Source: Cellulosimicrobium funkei (lineage in GTDB: Bacteria; Actinomycetota; Actinomycetes; Actinomycetales; Cellulomonadaceae). From it: a stretch of 64,000 nt of DNA. The first letter of the stretch is position 1; each line of letters begins with the position of its first letter. The notes below the pieces were generated by a model. That model ran no database searches and was not told the origin of the DNA. It saw nothing but the letters and a program-made list of their open reading frames with translations. Where the stretch lies: positions 186,001-250,000 of the forward strand of contig NZ_SOZH01000008.1 in NCBI RefSeq assembly GCF_004519295.1, read 5' to 3'. The position numbers and the translations under genes are program-made. Of this stretch, positions 8,471 to 15,626 are shown piece after piece.

Positions 8471-10699
8471 ATGTCTTCCCCCACCCCGTTCCGCTGGCTG
8501 CGCCGTCCCGGGCCGCACACGCCGCCGGGCGAGCCCGGCGCGTACACGCCGTCGGGCCTGTCCTACGGCGCGGACTACAACCCGGACCAGTGGCCGCGCG
8601 AGGTCTGGGACGAGGACGTGCGCCTCATGCGCGAGGCGGGCGTGACGGTGGTCTCGCTCGCGATCTTCTCGTGGGCCCGCATCCAGCCGACCGAGGACAC
8701 GTGGGACTTTGCGTGGCTGGACGACGCCATGGACCTGCTCCACGCGCACGGCATCACGGTCGACCTCGCGACGGCGACGGCCTCGCCGCCGCCGTGGCTG
8801 ACGACGAAGCACCCGGAGGTCCTGCCGCAGACGCGCACGGGCGAGACCCTGTGGCCGGGCGCGCGGCAGCAGTGGCGCCCGACGTCGCCGGTCTTCCGGG
8901 AGCACGCGCTGCGCCTCGTCGAGCGCATGGCCGAGCGGTACGGCGACCACCCGGCGCTCGTCGCGTGGCACGTGTCGAACGAGCTCGGCTGCCACAACGT
9001 CTACGACTTCTCCGACGACGCGGCCGCGGCCTTCCGCACGTGGCTGCGCGACCGCTACACGACGCTCGACGCGCTCAACGCCGCGTGGGGCACCGCGTTC
9101 TGGTCGCAGCGCTACAGCGCGTGGGAGCAGGTCCTCCCGCCGCGACTCGCCGCGTCGCACCCGAACCCGACCCAGCAGCTCGACTTCAAGCGCTTCTCGT
9201 CCGACGCGCTCCGCCAGTACCTGCGCGCCGAGGCGGAGATCCTGCGCCGCGTCACGCCGGACGTGCCCGTGACGACGAACTTCATGGTCATGGGCGAGAC
9301 GAAGGGCATGGACTACGCCGCGTGGGCGGACGAGCTCGACTTCGTCTCCAACGACCACTACGTGCTGCCCGGCCCGCAGGCGCTCGACGAGCTGTCGTTC
9401 TCCGCGAACCTCACGGGCGGCATCGCCCGGCACCGCCCGTGGTTCCTCATGGAGCACTCGACGAGCGCGGTGAACTGGCAGCCCGTCAACGTCGCGAAGA
9501 AGCCGGGCGAGCTCGCGCGCGACTCGCTCACCCACGTCGCCCACGGCGCCGACGCGGTCTGCTACTTCCAGTGGCGCCAGTCCGCGGCCGGCGCGGAGAA
9601 GTACCACTCGGGCATGGTCCCGCACGCGGGCGAGCGCTCGCGCCTGTTCCGCGACGTCGTCGCGCTCGGCGCGACGCTGCGCGACCTCGCGCCCGTCGCG
9701 GGCAGCACGCAGAAGCCCGCGCGCGCCGCGATCGTCTTCGACTGGGACTCGTGGTGGACGAGCGAGCTCGACTCCCACCCCACCGACCGGCTGCGCTACC
9801 GCCAGGAGGCGCTCGACTGGTACTCGGCGTTCCTCGCGCTCGGCGTCCGCGCGGACGTCGTGCCGTCCGCGACGGACCTCGCGACGTACGACGTCGTCGT
9901 GGCGCCGGTGCTGCACGTCGTCCCGGCCGGCCTGCGCGACCGCCTCACGGCGTTCGTCGAGGCGGGCGGCCACCTCGTCACGACCTACTTCTCGGGCGTC
10001 GTCGACCAGGACGACCACGCGTGGCTCGGCGGCTACCCGGGCGCGCTGCGCGACCTGCTCGGCATCCGGGTCGAGGAGTTCGCCCCGCTGCTGGACGGCG
10101 AGAGCGCGACGGTCGAGCTCGCGGGCGAGCAGCTCGAGGGCACGGTGTGGACCGAGCCGGTGGACGTCGTCGACCCGGACGTCGAGGTGCTGGGCTGGTA
10201 CAAGACCGGCGAGCAGGCCGGCCGCGCCGCCGTGACGCGCCGGACGGTCCGCACCGGGGACGGTGCGGGCGCCCGCGAGGGCTCCGCCGCCTACGTCTCC
10301 ACGCGCTTCGGCCGCCAGGGCCTCGTCCCCGTCCTCGCCCGCCTGCTCGACGACGCGGGCGTGCGCAGCGAGCTGCCCGCCGCCGTGCGCGGCGACGTCG
10401 AGCTCGCGGTGCGCACCGACGGCACGGACGACTTCTGGTTCCTCGTCAACCGCACGGCGCGCCCGGTCGAGGTGCCCGACGTCGCGGGCGACGTCCTCGC
10501 CGGGCGCCGCCTCACGGCGTCGGGCACGAGGGCCGTCACGACGGATGGCACGGCGGAAGGCACGGCGGAAGGCACGGCGGAGGCCACGGTGGAGGGCACG
10601 GCGAGAGGCGCGCTGCTGCTCGAGCCGCGCGGCGTCGCCGTCGTCCGCCGCCCGGCCGCGCCGACTCCGCCGAGGAACAACCCCGCCACCGCGAGGTAG
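8471..10699 (+). CDS. Beta-galactosidase, glycoside hydrolase family 42
   Basis: 742-residue cytoplasmic GH42 enzyme that removes terminal beta-galactose from short oligosaccharides. The TIM barrel spans about residues 25-400. It carries the acid/base Glu171 in HVSNELG and the nucleophile Glu328 in FLMEHSTSAVNW. A trimerisation domain (about 410-620) and a C-terminal beta domain follow. No signal peptide is present, fitting action on imported sugars. Start ATG behind GAGGAG. Odd feature: just before the end are five 12-base repeats encoding GTAE-like units. The stop TAG lies inside a GAGGTAGAG repeat element. Confidence 0.96.
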   Translation: MSSPTPFRWLRRPGPHTPPGEPGAYTPSGLSYGADYNPDQWPREVWDEDVRLMREAGVTVVSLAIFSWARIQPTEDTWDFAWLDDAMDLLHAHGITVDLATATASPPPWLTTKHPEVLPQTRTGETLWPGARQQWRPTSPVFREHALRLVERMAERYGDHPALVAWHVSNELGCHNVYDFSDDAAAAFRTWLRDRYTTLDALNAAWGTAFWSQRYSAWEQVLPPRLAASHPNPTQQLDFKRFSSDALRQYLRAEAEILRRVTPDVPVTTNFMVMGETKGMDYAAWADELDFVSNDHYVLPGPQALDELSFSANLTGGIARHRPWFLMEHSTSAVNWQPVNVAKKPGELARDSLTHVAHGADAVCYFQWRQSAAGAEKYHSGMVPHAGERSRLFRDVVALGATLRDLAPVAGSTQKPARAAIVFDWDSWWTSELDSHPTDRLRYRQEALDWYSAFLALGVRADVVPSATDLATYDVVVAPVLHVVPAGLRDRLTAFVEAGGHLVTTYFSGVVDQDDHAWLGGYPGALRDLLGIRVEEFAPLLDGESATVELAGEQLEGTVWTEPVDVVDPDVEVLGWYKTGEQAGRAAVTRRTVRTGDGAGAREGSAAYVSTRFGRQGLVPVLARLLDDAGVRSELPAAVRGDVELAVRTDGTDDFWFLVNRTARPVEVPDVAGDVLAGRRLTASGTRAVTTDGTAEGTAEGTAEATVEGTARGALLLEPRGVAVVRRPAAPTPPRNNPATAR
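10547..10606 (+). repeat. Five 12-bp tandem repeats in the GH42 C-terminal coding region
   Basis: Units of GGCACGGCGGAA at 10547, 10559, 10571, 10583 and 10595, the last two diverged, encode GTAE, GTAE, GTAE, ATVE and GTAR. The unit is a multiple of three, so copy changes keep the frame. The repeat falls in a surface-type segment of the C-terminal beta domain. Confidence 0.9.
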
Positions 10700-10850
10700 A
10701 GCCCCGGTTCCACGAGGTAGAGCCGTGGTCCCGCGAGGTAGAGGCCTGGTACCGCCCAGGTGGAGGCCGTGGTCGCCGTCGTCGAGACCACGCCTCTACC
10801 TCGGCAGACCGGGGCTCTACCTCGGCGGACCAGGGCTCTACCTCGGCACG
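10690..10850. repeat. GAGGTAGAG element, complex copy (three forward, three inverted units)
   Basis: Three forward GAGGTAGAG units begin at 10693, 10714 and 10735. Three inverse CTCTACCTC units lie at 10794, 10815 and 10836. Spacing is 21 bases within each set, so the whole can fold as a large nested hairpin. The first unit supplies the TAG stop codon of the GH42 gene. Related copies lie at 20898-20954 and 30252-30329. It fills most of the 226-base gap before the galactanase gene. Confidence 0.85.
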
Positions 10851-10925
10851 ACAGACCCCCGCGGGAACGACCCGCACCCGGTGCACCCCGCCGGTTCGCA
10901 GCGACGCGAAGGAGGTGGCTCAGGG

Positions 10926-13900
10926 ATGAGCCCGACCGAGACCGACACGACCACGCGGGGTGGACCACCCGGTCCTCGCCGCACGGGCCCGGGCGGTGCG
11001 GCCGCCCGCCGGACGGGGGCCCGCGTCGTCGCGGGCCTCGGTGCCGGGGCGCTCGTCGCCGGCTGCGCGCTCGCGGCCCTGCCCGCGCAGGCCTCGCCCG
11101 CGGGCGCGGTCGCCGCGACCGGCACGACGGCGGCCCCCGCCGACGTCGCGGGCGTCACCGTGACGCCCGACCCGTCGTACGCGGGCGCGCCGTTCGAGGG
11201 CTGGGGCACGAGCCTCGTGTGGTTCGCCAACGCCACGGGCGGCTACCCGGACGAGATCCGCGACCGGCTCGCGGACATGGTGTTCGGCGACGAGGGCCTC
11301 AACCTCAACATCGCGCGCTACAACGTCGGCGGCGGGAACGCTCCCGACGTGCCGGACTACCTGCGCGCCGGCGGCGCCGTCGACGGCTGGTGGAAGGCGC
11401 CCGAGGGCACGACGCGCACCGACGTGGACTGGTGGGACCCCGAGAACCCGGACCACTGGGACGAGGACGCCGACGCGACGCAGCGCTGGTGGGTCGACCG
11501 CATCAAGGACGACGTCACGCACTGGGAGACGTTCAGCAACTCCCCGCCGTGGTTCATGACCGTGAGCGGGTACGTCTCGGGCGGGTTCAGCTCGACCGCG
11601 GACCAGCTCAAGACGGACAGCATCGACGACTTCGCGGCCTACCTGGTCGGCGTGACCGAGCGCCTCGAGGACGCGCACGGCATCGAGGTCGACACGATCG
11701 ACCCGTTCAACGAGCCCAACACCAACTACTGGGGCACGCAGCTCGGCGCCGACGGCAACCCCACCGGCGGCCGCCAGGAGGGCGCCCACATGGGCCCCGC
11801 GCTCCAGGCGAAGGTCGTCCCGGCGCTCGCCGCGGCGCTCGAGGGCTCCTCGACCGACGCCGTGGTCTCGGCGATGGACGAGACCAACCCCGGCACGTTC
11901 GCGACCAACTGGAACGCGTACCCGCAGGCGGTCCGCGACCAGGTGTCGCAGCTCAACGTCCACACCTACGGCACGGGCCAGCGCACGACGGTCCGCGACA
12001 TCGCCAAGGGCGAGGACAAGCCGCTGTGGATGAGCGAGGTCGGCGGGAACTGGAGCTCGACGGGCCAGGACTTCGAGACCATGGAGTCCGGCCTCGGCAG
12101 CGCGCAGCACATCGTCGACGACCTGCGCGAGCTCGAGCCGAGCGCGTGGGTGTTCTGGCAGCCGGTCGAGGACTACGCCAACATGGCGCCCGGCGGCGAG
12201 AGCGCGAACGGCATGAACTGGGGCGAGATCCAGATCCCGTTCGACTGCACCGCCGAGGACACGCTCGAGACGTGCCCGATCTACACGAACACGAAGTACT
12301 GGGCGACCCAGAACTTCACGCACTACATCGAGCCGGGCGACTCGCTGATCCGCTCGGACGACGCCAGCAGCACGGCCGCGGTGTCGGCCGACGGCACGTC
12401 CGCGACGGTCGTGCACGTCAACGCCACGAAGGCCGAGCGCGCCGTGACGCTCGACCTGTCGAAGTTCGGTGCGGTCGGGTCCGATGCGACCGTCACCCCC
12501 GTGGTCACGAGCACGGCCGGCTACCTCGTCGAGGGCGAGCCGGTGGCCGTCGAGACGGGTGCGGACGGTCCGAGCGCGACGCTCGTCGTGCCGGCCGAGT
12601 CCGTGACGACGTTCGTCGTCGACGGCGTCTCCGGCGTCGCGGACGACGCCGCGCTCGTGCAGGGCGGGCACGCCTACCGTCTCGACGGCGTGCAGGCGGA
12701 CCGCTCTCTCGCGCCGTCGGCGTCGGGCACGGGCGTCGTGATCCGCACCGACGCGCCGGTCGCGGAGCAGGCGTGGGAGCTCACGGCGCTCGGCGCGCCC
12801 GAGGGCTCCGGCACGCACCGCACGCGCTACGCCGTGACGAACGCGGCGACGGGCCGCCAGCTCGCCGTCGCGGCCGACACGTCCGCCGTCCTCCAGGACG
12901 CGCCCGCCGACGTCGGGGACACCCCGCTCGCCGCGCAGTGGATCCTCTCGACGACCGGCGACGGCACCTTCACGCTCGTCAACGCGTCCTCGAAGACCCT
13001 CCTCGAGGTCGGCGGCCAGGCGACGGCGGACGGCTCGCCGGTGGGCACGTACCTCGCGAACTCCGGCGTGAACCAGCGCTGGCGCGTGGTCGACGAGACG
13101 GTCCTCGGCACCGAGCCCGTCCAGGCGTTCACGACGCCGGGCACCGCGCCCGAGCTCCCCGCGACCGTCACGCCCGTCTACCGCGACGGGGCGCGCGGCG
13201 CGCTCCCCGTGACGTGGGACGTGTCGGACGACGACGCGTGGGCCGAGCCCGGCACCGTCGAGGTGACGGGCACCGTGGCCACGCCGACCGGCGGCGAGGT
13301 CGCCGCGACGGCGACCGTCGTCGTCGACGAGCTCACGTCCACGCTCCCCGCGCGCGCCAAGGCGTACGCGGGCGGCACCCCGGCCCTGCCCGCGACCGTC
13401 ACGGCGGTCGCCGCGGGCGGCGCGGAGGTGCAGCGCCCGGTGGTCTGGGACGACGCCCCCGCGGGCGCGTACGACGCCGTCGGGGTCGTCGAGCTCACCG
13501 GCACGGCCGACGCCGGGGCGGGCGACACGCTCCCGGCCACCGTCCGCGTCCAGGTGACCGAGGCGGCGTCCGCCAACGGCGCGCTCGCCGCGGGCACGAC
13601 CGCGAGCGCGACGTTCACGGAGCCGGGCTACGCCGTCGGCGGCGTCGTGAACGGCAACCTCACCGACAAGGCGTGGTCGAACTGGGTGTCGGGCACCAAG
13701 CGGACGTCCGACACGCTCACCGTCACGCTCCCCGCCGACCGGGACGTCACGGGCGTCGTGACGCGGTTCTGGAAGGACGGGTCCAGCGCGAGCTGGGCGC
13801 AGTCCGTCCGGCTCCAGGCCCTCGTGGGCGGCACGTGGACCGACGTCGGCGCGCCCGTCACGGTGGACGCCTCGCCCGACGGCCCCGCGCCGGCGGTCGA

Positions 13901-14525
13901 GATCCCCGCGGACGTGCGGACGTCGTCCGTGCGCGTCGTCCTCACGGCCCGGGCGAACACCCACCTGGTGGTCTCCGAGATCGAGGTGCTCGCCAAGGTG
14001 CCCGGTACTGGGACCGACGCCGCGGCGTCGGGCATCACCGTGGCCGGCGAGCCCCTCGCCGGGTTCGACCCGGCCGTCACGGCGTACGACGTGCCCGTCG
14101 CGGGCGGGGTGCCCGCCGTCGAGGCGGTCGCGCACGACCCCTGGGCGACGGTCGCGGTCGAGGCCGCCGACGCCGTCCCCGGCACGACGACGGTGCGCGT
14201 GACGGCCGAGGACGGCACGGAGCGGGAGTACGCCCTGCGCTGGACGGCCGACGCCGGCGCGGCGCCGGTGACGGTCACCGCCGAGACGCGGTGCCTGGCC
14301 GGCAAGGTGTACGTCGCGGTCCGCGCCACGAACGACGGCGACGCGCCGCTCGACGTGACCCTCGCGACGCCGTACGGGACGCGCACGGTCGCCGCGGTGG
14401 CGCCGGGCGCGAGCGCCTACCAGTCGTTCGCGTCGCGCGCGGCGTCCGTCCCGGGCGGGACGGCCGTCGTGACGGTCGACGGGTTCGCACCGCTCGAGGT
14501 CGCGTTCGACGCGCGCTCCTGCTGA
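10926..14525 (+). CDS. Secreted multidomain GH30 endo-beta-1,6-galactanase-like enzyme
   Basis: 1,199-residue exported glycoside hydrolase. An Arg-rich signal region ends near PAQASPA. The GH30 barrel spans about residues 78-470, with acid/base Glu263 in DPFNEPNTNYW and nucleophile Glu371 in LWMSEVGGN. It is followed by the usual GH30 beta-sandwich, a ricin-like carbohydrate-binding region (about 573-728), two bacterial Ig-like domains (about 731-878), an F5/8-type C discoidin domain (about 881-1025) and two further beta modules ending in Cys. Barrel motifs resemble GH30 subfamily 5 galactanases. Together with GH42 and the importer, this suggests use of beta-1,6-galactan side chains of plant arabinogalactan. 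ATG behind AAGGAGGT. Confidence 0.88.
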   Translation: MSPTETDTTTRGGPPGPRRTGPGGAAARRTGARVVAGLGAGALVAGCALAALPAQASPAGAVAATGTTAAPADVAGVTVTPDPSYAGAPFEGWGTSLVWFANATGGYPDEIRDRLADMVFGDEGLNLNIARYNVGGGNAPDVPDYLRAGGAVDGWWKAPEGTTRTDVDWWDPENPDHWDEDADATQRWWVDRIKDDVTHWETFSNSPPWFMTVSGYVSGGFSSTADQLKTDSIDDFAAYLVGVTERLEDAHGIEVDTIDPFNEPNTNYWGTQLGADGNPTGGRQEGAHMGPALQAKVVPALAAALEGSSTDAVVSAMDETNPGTFATNWNAYPQAVRDQVSQLNVHTYGTGQRTTVRDIAKGEDKPLWMSEVGGNWSSTGQDFETMESGLGSAQHIVDDLRELEPSAWVFWQPVEDYANMAPGGESANGMNWGEIQIPFDCTAEDTLETCPIYTNTKYWATQNFTHYIEPGDSLIRSDDASSTAAVSADGTSATVVHVNATKAERAVTLDLSKFGAVGSDATVTPVVTSTAGYLVEGEPVAVETGADGPSATLVVPAESVTTFVVDGVSGVADDAALVQGGHAYRLDGVQADRSLAPSASGTGVVIRTDAPVAEQAWELTALGAPEGSGTHRTRYAVTNAATGRQLAVAADTSAVLQDAPADVGDTPLAAQWILSTTGDGTFTLVNASSKTLLEVGGQATADGSPVGTYLANSGVNQRWRVVDETVLGTEPVQAFTTPGTAPELPATVTPVYRDGARGALPVTWDVSDDDAWAEPGTVEVTGTVATPTGGEVAATATVVVDELTSTLPARAKAYAGGTPALPATVTAVAAGGAEVQRPVVWDDAPAGAYDAVGVVELTGTADAGAGDTLPATVRVQVTEAASANGALAAGTTASATFTEPGYAVGGVVNGNLTDKAWSNWVSGTKRTSDTLTVTLPADRDVTGVVTRFWKDGSSASWAQSVRLQALVGGTWTDVGAPVTVDASPDGPAPAVEIPADVRTSSVRVVLTARANTHLVVSEIEVLAKVPGTGTDAAASGITVAGEPLAGFDPAVTAYDVPVAGGVPAVEAVAHDPWATVAVEAADAVPGTTTVRVTAEDGTEREYALRWTADAGAAPVTVTAETRCLAGKVYVAVRATNDGDAPLDVTLATPYGTRTVAAVAPGASAYQSFASRAASVPGGTAVVTVDGFAPLEVAFDARSC

Positions 14526-14532
14526 GCCGTCC

Positions 14533-14592
14533 GGCCGCACGGCGGGCCGGGACGGCGTCCTCCGCGACGCCGTCCCGGCCCGCCGTGCGGCC
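14533..14592 (+). terminator. 27-bp perfect terminator hairpin after the galactanase gene
   Basis: The arms 14533-14559 and 14566-14592 are perfectly complementary over 27 base pairs with a six-base loop (CTCCGC), seven bases after the galactanase stop. It ends the galactan unit. No T-run follows. Confidence 0.88.
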
Positions 14593-14752
14593 CTCGTCGT
14601 GGCTCCCTCGCGCCGCCCTCCGCGGCGCGGGAGAGGCACGTCACCCGATGATCGCGGCCACGCCGCGACACTGCCTCGCGTGCGTCGGCGGAGCCGCGTA
14701 CCGTATCCCGGGTGCCCGGTACAGTGCCGGGACCGAGGAGGAGCCCACCACC

Positions 14753-15088
14753 GTGACCCCCACCACGAGCGGAGACGTCCTGACGACGGCCGGCGGCACG
14801 CGCTGGACCATGCGCGGCGAGATCGACGCCGCGGTCCAGGCCCGGCGCGAGGACGAGCTGCTGCGGCTCGCGCAGTCGGCCGACGGGCGCATCCACATCG
14901 ACCTCGGCGCGGTCACCTTCATGGACTCGGGCGGCCTGCGCCTGCTCTACCACGCCGCCACGGCCGGCTCGGGGGCACCCGTGCTGGAGCGCGTCCCGCG
15001 CCGCGTCCGCGACCTGCTCGAGCTCAGCGGCGTCGCCGAGCTGTTCGAGCTCACCGACGACGCCGGACCTGCCGAGGACGAGGCGTGA
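14753..15088 (+). CDS. STAS-domain anti-sigma factor antagonist
   Basis: 111-residue single STAS domain (RsbV/SpoIIAA fold). The phosphorylatable serine is in FMDSGGLRLLYHA, in the usual place after the HIDLGAVTF strand. In partner-switching systems the unphosphorylated form binds the anti-sigma kinase and frees the sigma factor. GTG start behind GAGGAGG. The last codon overlaps the GTG of the following kinase gene (GTGA), so the two are translationally coupled. A phosphatase with a PP2C domain is encoded convergently next door. Confidence 0.9.
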   Translation: MTPTTSGDVLTTAGGTRWTMRGEIDAAVQARREDELLRLAQSADGRIHIDLGAVTFMDSGGLRLLYHAATAGSGAPVLERVPRRVRDLLELSGVAELFELTDDAGPAEDEA

Positions 15089-15558
15089 CCTTCGCCCACG
15101 CGGCGGTACCGCCCGGCTTCGTCGAGATCGGCGCCTGGCCGCTGCGCACGCTGGCGGACCTCGCCACCCTGCGGGAGGGCCTGCACCGCATGCTCACCGG
15201 CGCCCCGCTGCCCGCGGACCGCGCGCTCGAGGCCACGCCCGAGCGCGTCGTCCTCGTCGCGAGCGAGCTCGCGACGAACGCGCTGCGGCACGGCCTCCCC
15301 CCGACGCAGGTACGCCTGCTCAGCGACGGGCGCGAGCTCGTCATCGACGTCGTGGACCACTCGCCGGACGTCCCCGTCATCGCGGGCCGGCGCTCGCCGG
15401 GCGCGGGCGGGTTCGGCCTCGTGCTCGCGCAGCGCGCCTCGACGGCCGTCGGCTGGTTCCGCGCCGGCACCGGCGAGAAGCACGTCTGGGCGCGCTTCGA
15501 CGTCCCCGTCTTCCGTGGCGGGGCCGGCGTGCGCAGCGCGCTCCTCCCGATCGGCTGA
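15085..15558 (+). CDS. Anti-sigma factor / RsbW-type histidine-kinase-like ATPase
   Basis: 157-residue HATPase_c domain protein. The N-box is ELATNALRHG, the G1-like box is DVVDHSPDVPV, and the Gly-rich lid is GGFGLVLAQRAS. Such proteins bind a sigma factor and also phosphorylate the partner STAS protein on serine. The four-base overlap with the STAS gene supports a cognate pair. The target sigma factor is not in this pair, and neither ECF sigma gene in the window is of the SigB type. GTG start. Confidence 0.88.
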   Translation: MTFAHAAVPPGFVEIGAWPLRTLADLATLREGLHRMLTGAPLPADRALEATPERVVLVASELATNALRHGLPPTQVRLLSDGRELVIDVVDHSPDVPVIAGRRSPGAGGFGLVLAQRASTAVGWFRAGTGEKHVWARFDVPVFRGGAGVRSALLPIG

Positions 15559-15626
15559 CACCCCGGCCGCACCGCTTCCCCGCCGCGACGCTCGATCCCC
15601 CGCACGCTCGCGTCCCGGCGCGCGCC

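Noticed and set aside
10690-10850. CRISPR-like array suggested by evenly spaced GAGGTAGAG units
   Set aside because: Units are in both orientations with 21-base periodicity and no unique spacers, and no cas genes are present. The hairpin/terminator explanation fits better.
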